Below are positions 32,518-42,983 of a stretch of 64,000 nucleotides of DNA, in pieces. The stretch is taken from positions 20,415,138 to 20,479,137 of the forward strand of contig CM064517.1 of assembly GCA_032716605.1 (NCBI GenBank). Direction: 5' to 3'. The stretch's first letter is position 1. The number at the start of each line of letters is the position of its first letter. The position numbers and the translations under genes were made by a program. A model generated the notes under the pieces. The model saw only the letters and a program-made list of their open reading frames with translations, was not told the origin of the DNA and ran no database searches. This DNA comes from Paralithodes platypus (lineage: Eukaryota > Arthropoda > Malacostraca > Decapoda > Lithodidae).

Positions 32518-32850
32518 AGGGGAGATGTCCACTCGAGCAATTTTTTTCTTGACTCCTTTCTCCCTCATGTTTAGCCCCATTGTTTTTCTAATTTTAAGAC
32601 GTTTGCCCCATTATTTTGACTATTTTAAGAACTTTCAACCCATTTCTGTCAATTTTAAAACCTTTCGTGTCATTTAGGTGTCGATTTTATCCTGGCGAGC
32701 GATAGCGAGCCTGTAATTTAAGAGGAACCGGCTTTCAGCCGGGACATTTTTCTACCGAAAAATGTAAAAATGTATCTTGAAAGAGGCTCAAGGGGGTGTA
32801 ATCTTAAGCTTGAAGGATATCTAGGGACCAAACTAAAAACCTCCCCTTAA
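32515..32850 (+). mobile_element. Family A TTAA MITE at the right edge of the satellite
   Basis: Inserted at the CACATTAAG of the final monomer: TTAAGGGGAGATGTCCAC to AACCTCCCCTTAA. It is the 2039-type subfamily with the compensated stem CCGGCT-TTC-AGCCGG. The right TTAA is shared with family D. Confidence 0.87.
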
Positions 32851-33081
32851 CCCTCTCGCTATCCTGTGGACTCGGGGGTTGCCGTTTAGAATTCAGAAAT
32901 AGAGTTTTCTCAATCTCATAATTACCTCTCCAAAATTAGTTTTCTGCCCACAGTTCACTCAAAGACAAATGCAGAGGTTGAAGTAACTAAACTAAAGGTT
33001 TCTAAACACCCCTAAGAGGCACAAAGGCTTTTAAGTATCCCAGAAAGGGCGCAAATCGCGTCCTGTGCGTGAAAGGGTTAA
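32847..33081 (+). mobile_element. Family D MITE, piggyBac type
   Basis: TTAACCCTCTCGCTATCCTG to GTGCGTGAAAGGGTTAA, interior CCAAAATTAGTTTTCTGCCC and GAGGTTGAAGTAACTAAACT. Confidence 0.8.
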
Positions 33082-33113
33082 GGATGTGGTGGCTGCTTTA
33101 CACCATTGTCAAG

Positions 33114-33488
33114 TTAAGGGGAGACTGACCGTTTGTTTGGTCTATTAATTAATTTATTCATATATTTTCTTAGTTTCCTCCCTAGACCTCCATCAAGCTT
33201 AGAACCTCCCCCCCCCCTAGACCCCCCTTCATGATAAATTTGTACATTTTTTGGTAGAACAATTTCCCGGCCGAAGGCCGGTTCCTCTTAAAATTGCAGG
33301 CTCGCTATCGCTCGCCAGGAAATAATCGACACCTAAATGGCACGAAAGGTCTTAAAATTGAGAGCGAAGTGGGGCGAAAGGTGTTAGAATCGTCAAACTA
33401 ATGAGCCGAACGTCATACAATCTACAAAACTAGTGGGGCTAAACATGAGGAAGAAAGAGGACCAGAAAAACGACCCATCTCCCCTTGA
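33114..33488 (-). mobile_element. Family A TTAA MITE between satellite seeds
   Basis: TTAAGGGGAGACTGACCG to CCATCTCCCCTTGA. Its left flank (GGATGTGGTGGCTGCTTTAC) resembles the 28-bp monomer that is expanded on its right. Stem CCGGCC-GAA-GGCCGG perfect. Confidence 0.85.
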
Positions 33489-33511
33489 ATAGCTACGATA
33501 TACAACCCAAT

Positions 33512-34723
33512 TTATCAGGATGTGGCTGCTTTACACCATTAACCAGGATGTGGCTGCTTTACACCATTAACCAGGATGTGGCTGCTTTACATCATTAACC
33601 AGGATGTGGCTGCTTTACATCATTAACCAGGATGTGGCTGCTTTACACCATTAATCAGGATGTGGCTGCTTTACACCATTAACCAGGATGTGGCTGCTTT
33701 ACACCATTAACCAGGATGTGGCTGCTTTACATCATTAACCAGGATGTGGCTGCTTTACATCATTAACCAGGATGTGGCTGCTTTACATCATTAACCAGGA
33801 TGTGGCTGCTTTACACCATTAACCAGGATGTGGCTGCTTTACACCATTAACCAGGATGTGGCTGCTTTACACCATTAACCAGGATGTGGCTGCTTTACAC
33901 CATTAACCAGGATGTGGCTGCTTTACATCATTAATCAGGATGTGGCTGCTTTACATCATTAACCAGGATGTGGCTGCTTTACATCATTAACCAGGATGTG
34001 GCTGCTTTACATCATTAACCAGGATGTGGCTGCTTTACATCATTAACCAGGATGTGGCTGCTTTACATCATTAATCAGGATGTGGCTGCTTTACATCATT
34101 AACCAGGATGTGGCTGCTTTACATCATTAATCAGGATGTGGCTGCTTTACATCATTAACCAGGATGTGGCTGCTTTACATCATTAATCAGGATGTGGCTG
34201 CTTTACATCATTAACCAGGATGTGGCTGCTTTACATCATTAATCAGGATGTGGCTGCTTTACATCATTAACAGGATGTGGCTGCTTTACATCATTAATCA
34301 GGATCACAGGATGTGGCTGCTTTACATCATTAACCAGGATGTGGCTGCTTTACATCATTAATCAGGATGTGGCTGCTTTACATCATTAACCAGGATGTGG
34401 CTGCTTTACATCATTAATCAGGATGTGGCTGCTTTACATCATTAACCAGGATGTGGCTGCTTTACATCATTAATCAGGATGTGGCTGCTTTACATCATTA
34501 ACCAGGATGTGGCTGCTTTACATCATTAATCAGGATGTGGCTGCTTTACATCATTAATCAGGATGTGGCTGCTTTACATCATTAACCAGGATGTGGCTGC
34601 TTTACATCATTAATCAGGATGTGGCTGCTTTACATCATTAACCAGGATGTGGCTGCTTTACATCATTAATCAGGATGTGGCTGCTTTACATCATTAACCA
34701 GGATGTGGCTGCTTTAAATCATT
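33512..34723 (+). repeat. 28-bp satellite array
   Basis: About 43 copies of AACCAGGATGTGGCTGCTTT + ACATCATT. Variants ACACC/ACATC and AACC/AATC cluster: the left third is mostly ACACC, while the right half shows AACC and AATC units alternating. One irregular junction (AATCAGGATCACAGG) at 34295-34312. Confidence 0.95.
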
Positions 34724-34748
34724 GTCAACTGAACGCCAGCAACGGGTT

Positions 34749-34780
34749 TGTGTTGTTGTTGTTGTTGTTGTTGTTGTTGT
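34749..34780. repeat. (TTG)n microsatellite
   Basis: About ten GTT units, possibly the minus-strand tail of a family E copy, but no body is visible beyond it. Confidence 0.85.
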
Positions 34781-34831
34781 CACCCTTTGGAGGTACTTGG
34801 GCTAGAACAACAACACGTCGACTTTGGTGAG

Positions 34832-35203
34832 TTAAAGGGCCAGTGGCTGGATGTTTGGTCTATTGGTTCATTTATTCATTTATTTTTTAGTTTCCTCGCT
34901 AGACCTCCATCAAGCTAAAGAAAACTCTCCCTAGACTCCCTTTCAAGATAAATTTGTACATTTTTCGGTAGAAAAATGTCCCGGCCGAAGGCCGATTCCT
35001 CTTAGAATTACATGCTCACTATCGTTCGCCAGGAAAAATTAGACACCTAAATTGCACGAAAGGTCTTAAAATTGACAACGAAATGGGGCGAAAGGTGTTA
35101 AAATCGCCAAAATAATTTGCCTACCGTCTTAAAATCTCAAAACTAATGGGGCTAAATGCGAGGGAGAAAGGGGTCCATGATAAAGAAGCCTCTACCCCCT
35201 TAA
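34832..35203 (-). mobile_element. Family A TTAA MITE
   Basis: TTAAAGGGCCAGTGGCTG to CTACCCCCTTAA. Stems CGGCC-GAA-GGCCG and TTTTTCGGTAGAAAAA are intact. Confidence 0.82.
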
Positions 35204-35306
35204 TGAGCAGATAGTGTTAATGCCACGCAGCTGCAGGAGCACCAGTAGCAATTAACGTTTGTGGTCGCTTTCCTATTAAGGTGAGGAGGTTGATGGACTG
35301 TTGAGG

Positions 35307-35682
35307 TTAAGCTAGGGATATGGGTCCTTTTTCTGGTCCCCTTTCTCCATCGTGTTAAGCCCCATAGGTTTTGAGAAATTATAAGACGTTTGGCCCATTA
35401 GTTTGGCGATTTTAAAACCTTTCGACCCATTTCGTTGTCAATTTTAAGACCTGTCATGCCACTTAGGTGTCGCTTATATCCAGGCGAGCGATAGCGAGCC
35501 TGAAATTTTAAGAGAAAGTGGCCGAGATATTTTCTACCGAAAAATGTAAACAATTATCTTGAAGTGGGGTCTAGGGGGTGTTTTTCTAAGCTTGATGGAG
35601 GTCTAGCGAAAAAACTAAGAAATAAAGGAAACTATGAATTTAAAAAAAAAAAAAAAAAAAAAAAACGTCCGTATCCCCTTAA
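35307..35682 (+). mobile_element. Family A TTAA MITE
   Basis: TTAAGCTAGGGATATGGG to CGTATCCCCTTAA. The GC stem is deleted (AAAGTGGCCGAGATATTTTC). A poly-A run of about 24 precedes the right end. Confidence 0.78.
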
Positions 35683-35689
35683 AGTCCGT

Positions 35690-35893
35690 TCATTCTAAGT
35701 TGGACACAAATCGTAACCTCTAACCTCTGTAACTCAAAAAGGGCTGGAGCAAATGAGCCGTCAATCTATCCACCTATTCCCTAGCCAAGTCTTCCTATTA
35801 GGTAGAAATATTAACTCGATTACTCTAAGTCCTTTTTGAGTTATGAGAGGTTAGGGGTTAGGATGTCTGCCCAACCTAGAATGAACGGACTAT
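35690..35893. mobile_element. Family F palindromic MITE, subfamily 2
   Basis: AGTCCGTTCATTCTAAGTTG to CCTAGAATGAACGGACTATA. It shares GTAACTCAAAAAGGGCT and AGCAAATGAGC with subfamily 1 but has different outer termini. Followed by (CATA)n at 35894-35945. Confidence 0.72.
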
Positions 35894-36008
35894 ACCATAC
35901 ATACATACATACATACATACATACATACATACATACATACACATACATATAGCTATGATGCTACTAAAAATGTAGTTAACTACTAGTAGTTAATGGAGAT
36001 CAAGTAGG

Positions 36009-36099
36009 TGTTGTTGTTGTTGTTCCCCAAGCTGCCTGGCCGAACAGCCCCAAGGCCCCGAGCAAGGCCAAGGCCATAACCGAGCGCCCCAACAGAACA
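36009..36099 (-). mobile_element. Family E 3'-end fragment
   Basis: (TTG)n, CCCCAAGCTGCCTGGCCGAA, CAGCCCCAAGGCC and AAGGCCATAACCGAGCGCC are the reverse of the family E tail. It lies directly upstream of the RLE LINE. Confidence 0.7.
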
Positions 36100-36251
36100 G
36101 ATAAAGTAGTTATTAGTAGTAGTTAACTACTAATGTAGTTAACGGAGATGTACAAGCAAACCCTGTTAGAGAAAATGCAGAAAATAACAATCAACAACTG
36201 CAGCCTGCAGAAGAAAATGCAGGAATCAATAATTCGCAAGACAACAGAGGT

Positions 36252-39200
36252 GTGGAACAAAATAATGAAAATGGTGTAAACGAAGATAATGAGAGAGAAA
36301 TAATCGAAAATCGTGAACAGAACGAACGACCTCGTAACGTAAACATGAATGGTGGAGAATGGATGGGACATTCTGGTGACGGACTCACAACATTAGTGAA
36401 TGAAATCTATACAGAAGTGATACAATGGCAACATAATAAGTTTGAACTACCGATTTGTGAAGCCGCAAAAGATATGCTGGGGGAACTCAGACGTATGATC
36501 CTAAAGTATGTTCAGGATGCCCCTTTGGCGCACGTGGCAATCAAGATAGCTTCTTTCATTCCTCAGTTGTTCCTTCAAAGAAAAAGACCAAAGGGAAAAC
36601 TGAATGAGAACATTAAAGCGCTGAAACAGAGAATGGAGTGGTGGAAAAATGGGGAGTTAGACAAAATTCTTAGCCAAGTACGAGCAATCCAGCAAAGACT
36701 GAAAACAAAACAACGAAGAAAGAGGAAGCCAGATGATATGGCACGATCAGTGGGAAATAGCATGAGGATTGGTAAAGTGGCACAGGCAGTCAGAATGTTC
36801 ACTGGGGAAGCCTCAAGTGGGGTGCACGAAGTGAATCGACTCATCTTGGACCAGCTAAAGGAGAAACACCCAGAAGCAAAACCAGCAAGTGATGAGGCCA
36901 AACTAGACGGGGAATATGTTCCTCCAGACCCGGTGATATATGAGAATATAACTGGAGACCTCGTATGGAGAAAGGCGCTGAAAACACAGGGAGGAGCAGG
37001 TCCATCAGGTGTAGATGCTAAGACTTGGAGGATCTTCCTAAGTCAAAACAAGTTTGGTTCAGCCGCGGGTGACCTTTGTGAAGCAATAGCAATGCTGGCA
37101 AAGAAACTTGCATCATCACCATACGTGAACATAGAAGCTCTGACAGCATGTCGCCTGATACCTATAAATAAGAATCCAGGAGTTAGACCAGTAGGCGTTG
37201 GGGAAGTTCTTAGAAGGATTATAGGAAAAGCAATCATGTCTGTATTTGGAAAAGATGTACAAAGAGCAGTGGGCAACTTAAAAGTATGTGCAGGACAGCA
37301 AGCCGGAGGAGAAGCAGCAATACATGCAATGGGGAAGGTGTATGATGAGGAAGATTGTGAAGCGGTACTGCTAGTGGATGCAACAAATGCCTTTAACACC
37401 ATTAATAGGGAGGCAGTTATTCACAACATCAAGATCAAATGCCCGAGCATCGCAAAGTACATAGAAAATACTTATAAGGAGCCAGCTAACCTGTATATAG
37501 TTGGAAGCACAAAGAAGGAAGAAATTAAAATTCTCAAATCAAATGAAGGAACAACGCAAGGAGATCCAGTGGCAATGGCAATGTACGCACTGGCACTATC
37601 TATTCTGCAGCAGAAAATAAAACATGAGGTAACCCGAGTGAAACAAGTGGCGTATGCAGATGACCTCACAGGTGCAGGAAAAATAGGGGATCTCAAAGAA
37701 TGGTGGCGGAGAGTACAATCGGTGGGCGAAGTCATTGGGTACCATCTGAATGCTAGTAAATCTGTACTAATAGTGAAAGAAAACAAGTATGAAGAAGCGG
37801 TGCGGACTTTTGATGGGACAGGAGTGAAGATTACAAAGGAGGGTCAACACCATTTGGGAGCAGTAATAGGCACAGAAGAATGCAAGAGAGACTATGTGCG
37901 AAAAAAGGTAGCGGAGTGGGTAAAGGAAGTGAAAACCCTGGCAGACATTGCGAAATCTGAACCACATGCTGCATATACTGCCTTCACATATGGTGTTAAG
38001 CACAGATGGACCTTTCTTATGAGAACAGTGCCTGACATTAGACAGATGCTCCAACCGCTGGAAGAAGCAATCAGAGGAGCATTCATACCGGCTTTAACAG
38101 AGATGGAAGGCATCATGCAAGAGCTAAGACATCTATTAGCTCTTCTGCCAAGGTTCGGAGGTATGGGGATCATAAACCCAGCGGAGGCGGCACCACATGA
38201 GTACCAAAATTCCCTTAAACTTACTACGTCTCGGACAGAAAAAATACGGGAGCAAAATGAAAATTATGAGGTGGACGAAGAGGAACAACGAAATGCAAGA
38301 CAGGAAATTACAAAGAGCAAAGAAGAGAGACAGAAACATAGCCTAGAACAAATTAAGACCAGATGTAGGGAAGAACTGAAAATGAGAGTTGAGATGGCAC
38401 AAGACACGGGGGCTTCAAATTGGCTCACATCATTACCAATAAAGGAAAAAGGCTTCAGCTTAAATAAACAAGAATTCAATGATGCCGTAGCCTTGAGGTA
38501 TGGGTGGCCAGTTTCGAACCTTCCGCTGAAATGTGCATGCGGTGAAATAAACAACCCAGACCACTGTATGACCTGTAAGAAAGGAGGATTCATATGTATC
38601 CGGCATGAAGTACGAGACATCACTGCACAAATGCTGGACGAGGTGTGCCATGATGTCAGAATCGAACCGGAACTTCTGCCTATGGACGGACAGCGCTTGG
38701 CCCACAATACTGCAAATACTTCAAATGAAGCAAGAGTGGACGTAAGTGCTCGAGGTTTTTGGACGAGGGGACAACAGGCTTTTTTCGACATCAGAATCTT
38801 CAACCCAAGAGCACAAACATATCATGAGCGAGGACACAAGGCGGCATACTTGAGAAGCGAAAGTGAGAAAAAACGCGCTTATGAAGAAAGAATTTTGAAC
38901 AGGGATCAAGGAAGCTTTACTCCTCTGGTCTTCTTATCGTCGGGAGGTATGGGACCTTCTGCAAGTGTCGGTAGCATTCAAGGAGACTACTGCAAGACTC
39001 TTCTTCTTCTTCTTCTTACCTCTGACCGGGTATAGGTTATCCTAGTGTTTACTAGCCTATACCCATTTGAAAGGACATTAACCTAACCTAACAACCTTAC
39101 CTAACCTATCCTAGTATTATAGGTGGGGGCTGCCGCCCCCACACCCCCGCTTTGACTTAGATTTTTGGTGTATTTGTCTGTGAAGTGGGTATTTTTCAAT

Positions 39201-39548
39201 TTGTTGATAACGAAAATCCTCCATGCGGACTATATGGAGAAAATATGGCGAATCCATTGGTGCCTATTTTCCCTAATAAATTGTTTCTCATAACGCTGCA
39301 CTAGTGTCGTTGAATATAACCCAAGTGTCTTCCATGCCAGATTAGCTGAACAAATATCGGAGAAAAAGCGCCAGCATAGAAGCCAAGTCGTAACTTGGAT
39401 GAGATGCCGGCTCTCTTTCTCTCTTCTCAGGTCTGCACTCCTATGTCTCAGGGGTACAAGGTCCTCCCGGCTACAGAGGACAAGAGTGAGAGACTTGGAC
39501 TTTGAAATGGTCGTGGCGGAGGGTCGAATTGGGGAACAACTAGGTTGA
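36252..39548 (+). pseudogene. RT-RLE protein gene, frame cut by insertion
   Basis: Numbering from codon 36252 (GTG; first ATG at 36345). RT motifs: GGAGPSGVDAKTWR, CRLIPINKNPGVRPVGVGE, LLVDATNAFNTIN (D376), EGTTQGDPVAMAMYALAL, VAYADDLTGAG (D470, D471). C-terminus: zinc knuckle C761/C763/H771/C775, then RHEVRD (R784-H785), EARVDVSARGFW (D830) and AFFDIRIF (D846), matching RLE acidic positions. The frame is intact through codon 906 (38969), then runs into the inserted element and stops at 39035. From 39330 the same frame resumes for 72 codons, with WMRCRLSFSLLRSALLCLRG, ending at TGA 39546-39548. The family normally continues with just such a tail, so the lesion is recent. Confidence 0.85.
38970..39321. 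mobile_element. GGT...ACC DNA transposon (family H) inside the LINE gene
   Basis: Begins GGTAGCATTCAAGGAGACTA and ends GTCGTTGAATATAACC. Flanked by exact 8-bp duplications CAAGTGTC (38962-38969 and 39322-39329). Termini are imperfect inverted repeats (shared ATTCAA, GA, ACTA, TGCA). The interior has CCTAACCTAACAACC, CTAGTATTATAGG and the hairpin GTGGGGGCTGCCGCCCCCAC. No transposase. An 8-bp duplication with GG...CC ends fits Merlin-like elements; hAT is the alternative. Confidence 0.88.
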
Positions 39549-39645
39549 TTGTAGGGAGGTACTGGTACAATAAGATAAACTACAATGTAACTAGAATAAG
39601 ATAGATTGGACACCACTTTGTAACTGTCACCTTAAAAAAAAAAAG

Positions 39646-39679
<34 letters not shown>

Positions 39680-39841
39680 AACATGCTTACATTACTGAAA
39701 TGTGTGTGGACATGCAGTAATGCAAGTAATGGTCACTCTTCTGTAAATCTAAAATGGCTTACTTAAGAATGGGAAAGGGGTGGGACCTTCTATTTTTTTT
39801 CTTTTGTTAAAAAATAAAATAAAAATAAAAACAGTACCAGG

Positions 39842-40094
39842 TTAACGGGAGGTCTCCACCCGGCCGAAGGCCGGTTCCTCTTAAATTACAGGCTCGCTTT
39901 CGCTCGCCAGGAAAAAGAACGACACCTAAATGGCACCAAAGGTCTTAACATTGACAGTAATGGGGCGTAACTTCTTAAAATCGGCCAAATAAAGGGGCGG
40001 ACGTCTTGAAATCTCAAAAGCAATGGGGCTAAACATGAGCGAGAAAGCGGTCCAGAAAAAAGAAAAAATCTCTCAAGTGGAAACCTCCCCTTAA
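39842..40094 (-). mobile_element. Family A TTAA MITE, internally deleted
   Basis: TTAACGGGAGGTCTCCACC to GAAACCTCCCCTTAA, only 253 bp. The segment between the terminus and the GC stem (CCGGCC-GAA-GGCCGG) is missing. Confidence 0.8.
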
Positions 40095-40497
40095 GCAATG
40101 CTAGGTCTAATATAATGGTGATAATAGTGCCAAGTAATAAGATGCCACCGATGATAGACAATAATAGACAGCAGTACTATCCGTAGCGCTACTATTAGAG
40201 AGCAAAATAAGCCAGACATTATAAGCCATTATAAGGAGACACTGGTTATTTTGGGGGAGGTCTATTTATATATAATTATATATTCATATATTTTTTTAGT
40301 TTCTGCGATAGACTTCATTAAGCTTAAACAAACACAACTAGACCCCCCTTCAAGATAAGTTGGTACATTTTGCGAATACGCCAGTTTCTGTTAAAATTGC
40401 AGGCTCGCTATCGTTCGCCAGGAAAAAATCGAAACCTTAATGGCACGAAAGTTCTTGATATTGATATAGAAATGGGACGAAAGGTCTTAAAATCGCC

Positions 40498-41781
40498 GGT
40501 TATACTGATGTTTTGGACCGACAGTTAGCTCATCGATCTGTTTAGGCCTAATAGGTCCGTTAGAGCATATACATCATTGCTATGTATGGCATTAAGAGCT
40601 GAAATGTATTATAAGGGAGAAAAAACAAAAACGCTAAAATACATGTATAGGCCTAGGTTACTGTAAAACAATAAGTTTTTCAGCCAGTACCCAACCAGCG
40701 GGGGTGTGGGGGCGGCAGCCCCCACCCATATACTAGGTTAAGTTACGGGTGGATGGGACTCTTTAGCCTTGGTCGGCAACTCATCTAGGGGAGACAACCT
40801 TATACAAATCCGGGTGGATGGGACTCGTCAGCTTTGGTTGACAACCTGTCTAGGGGAGTAAACCTGATAAAAATCCGTACTGCTTACCTAAGGGTAAGGC
40901 AGGTTAGTGGATGGATTAGCCGAACACCACTGTAGAAAAATAGTGCTAACAAGATACACAGAGGGCCTCGGAGTCGGACGGATCCTAAATTGAGTGGTCA
41001 ATCCTGTAAGTCCTTCACTAAACTGGCTTGGGTTTTCCCTCTCACAGGGAATAGGTCCGCTTGGGGGCATTCTGTGTATGGCCACCCTCGTAAGGGGAGT
41101 AAGGCGTCCGGCAATAGATAGATAGATAGAAGTTAGGTTAGGTTAAGTTAGGCTAATAGCACTTTAAAAAAAAAAAAAAAAAAAGTAACCCAACCAGCGG
41201 GGGTGTGGGGGCGGCAGCTCCCACCCATATACTAGGTTAGGTTAGGTAAGGTTGTTAGGTTAGGCTAATAGCCTAGAACATTTAAAAAATAAAAAAATAA
41301 AAAGTCTAACCCAACCAGCGGGGGTGTGGGGGCGGCAGCCCCCAACCTATAATACTAGGATAGGTTAGGTAAGGTTGTTGGGTTAGGCTAATGTCTTCCC
41401 AAAGTTGACTATTTTTATAACATGAACTATTAGGCTACCCAGTCCAACCCGTGAAATCCGAGCCAGCTTTCGTCAAAAGTTTGCTCGGGTATTCACAAAA
41501 TTGGGTTGTATGGGTTTTCAATTTGGGAAAACCAGAGCCAAGTTTTGATACAAAACGCTATATTAGGCCTATTGTATTTTTACCCTTTTAACCCCTCATT
41601 TTCTCTGAACTTCATAGCCCTCCCCACTAGTGGGGGGCGTGTTTTTAGATTGTTGGATAATGGGTAAATACTCATTTCCGCTCCTCTTCGGTATAAAACA
41701 ACACTATATCTGAAGGAAAAATTACAAAAAACAAAATAAAACTTACTGAAATCGCTGTCGGTCCAAAAAGTCAGGTTTACC
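40498..41781 (-). mobile_element. GGT...ACC DNA transposon (family H2), long copy
   Basis: GGTTATACTGATGTTTTGGA to AAAAAGTCAGGTTTACC; 27-bp inverted termini share CTGA and TTTTGGACCGACAG (22 of 27 match). Exact 8-bp duplications AAATCGCC at 40490-40497 and 41782-41789. It contains three reversed CCTAACC/hairpin modules (about 40690, 41195, 41310) and a retroposon at 40746-41130. It is the reverse of 44254-44871 plus extra module and insertion. Confidence 0.88.
40746..41130 (+). mobile_element. Retroposon K with (TAGA)n tail, nested
   Basis: Starts CGGGTGGATGGGACTCTTTA, with an internal duplication of about 65 bp (GGTGGATGGGACTC... twice), then TGTGTATGGCCACCCTCGTA and GGCGTCCGGCAATAGATAGA. 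Matches 53298-53903. The last 50 bases resemble the 3' end of the RTE-like LINE at 61203-63169. No coding frame; SINE or LINE 3' end. Confidence 0.75.
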
Positions 41782-42085
41782 AAATCGCCAAACTAATGAA
41801 CCGAATTTCATCAAATCTGAACAAATAATGGGGCTAAACATGAGGGAGAAGGGCCTTAACAATGCCTGTGGGTCTACGGCGGCGGTACTGAGTGGCGTGG
41901 ACCACCACTGCCAGGGTCTCCTTACCATAAAACAGGGTCCACAAAAAGAGACTCACCACATCTAGGGAATCCAATACGTTCTTGCACACGAGACTTGGAT
42001 GCCGGCATTTATACGGCTTGCCTGTAATACGGTCTGCACATTGATCGCGGTTTTAGGCATCACTTGGTTTAGTTAGTTTTGCTAG

Positions 42086-42387
42086 TCACCTTTCTCCCTC
42101 ATGTTTAGCCCCATTAGTTTCCATATTTTAAGATGCTTGCCTCATTAGCTTGTCGATTTTAAGACTTTTCGCCCCATTTTGTTGTCAATATTATGACCTT
42201 TCGTGTTATTTAGGCGTCTATTTTATTCCTGACGAACGAAAATGTACAAATTAATCTACAATGGGGATCTAATTGATGTTTGTTTTTTAAGTTTGATGGA
42301 GGTCTAAGGGAGGAAACTAGAAACATAATGAATAAATGAAAAAAGAAAAGAAAAATAGACCAAAAAGTGAACCATCCCCCCCTTATG
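42086..42387 (+). mobile_element. Family A MITE, incomplete
   Basis: Starts within CTTTCTCCCTCATGTTTAGC. The GC stem region is deleted (TGACGAACGAAAATGTAC) and it ends AAAAAGTGAACCATCCCCCC + CTTATG. The end sequence is informative for the 47-bp satellite origin. Confidence 0.72.
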
Positions 42388-42468
42388 TAACACATACACA
42401 CACACACGGTTCCTTTCTCAGGCCAAGTTTCGGCAGCTTGGGCGGCTTCTTCATTATCATATATTAAT

Positions 42469-42530
42469 TCAGCAAGCAATAATTCAGCATGCAATAATTC
42501 AGCAAGCAATAATTCAGCATGCAATAATTC
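42469..42530. repeat. 14-bp tandem repeat
   Basis: AATAATTCAGCAAGC and AATAATTCAGCATGC alternate, about four units. Confidence 0.85.
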
Positions 42531-42581
42531 AACTACCTGCAGTCTATACCGTTGTTTTTTTCGGCTGACGGTAGATTGCTA

Positions 42582-42926
42582 GGTAGCATTCAAGGAGACT
42601 ACTGCAAGACTCTTCTTCTTCTTCTTACCTCTGACCGGGTATAGGCTATCCTGGTGTTTACTACCCTATATCCCTTTGAAAGGACATTAGCCTAACCTAA
42701 CAACCTTACCTAACCTAGTATTATAGGTGGGGGCTGCTGCCCCCACACCCTCTCTTTGACTTAGATTTTTGGTGTATTTGTCTGTGAAGTGGGTATTTTT
42801 CAATTTGTTGATAACGAAAATCCTCCATCCGTACTATATGGAGAAAAATATGGCGAATCTATTGGTGCCTATTTTCCCTAATAAATTGTTTCTCATAACG
42901 TCGCACTAGTGTCCTTGAATATTATC
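42582..42926. mobile_element. GGT...ACC-type DNA transposon (family H), second copy
   Basis: GGTAGCATTCAAGGAGACTA to GTCCTTGAATATTATC, about 345 bp and closely similar to 38970-39321. Flanked by GATTGCTA at 42574-42581 and 42927-42934. The last bases have drifted from ATAACC to TTATC. The hairpin loop reads TGCT (GGGGGCTGCTGCCCCC). Confidence 0.87.
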
Positions 42927-42983
42927 GATTGCTATGCCTTCATCTTGGTTACTCCGGTAGTATGCAAATTATGTAGCGAAATG

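Larger units (their letters stand above)
36123..39677 (+). mobile_element. RLE-type non-LTR retrotransposon, interrupted by a DNA transposon
   Basis: One long frame with a reverse transcriptase and a C-terminal zinc-knuckle plus restriction-like-endonuclease region, then a 3' untranslated stretch and a poly-A run at about 39633-39676. This domain order is that of R2/NeSL/CRE/Dong-type LINEs; I cannot assign the clade. The 352-bp GGT...ACC element at 38970-39321 sits inside the coding region. The 5' end is uncertain: the frame is open from 36123, just after two stops. Confidence 0.85.
40233..41859 (-). mobile_element. Family A MITE, host of a nested insertion
   Basis: The left part (40233-40497) has CTTCATTAAGCTTAAAC, CGCTATCGTTCGCCAGG and GGTCTTAAAATCGCC. 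The right part (41790-41859) continues AAACTAATGAACCGAA and GGGGCTAAACATGAGGGAGA to GGGCCTTAA. The interruption is the GGT...ACC element at 40498-41781. Confidence 0.8.

Noticed and set aside
40888..41085. Small minus-strand protein in retroposon K
   Set aside because: The corresponding frame at 53464-53697 is altered by indels and the family D insertion; no conservation at codon level.
42582..42926. 5'-truncated copy of the RLE LINE 3' end
   Set aside because: It matches 38970-39321, but that segment has its own 8-bp duplications and interrupts the LINE frame, so it is an independent transposon.
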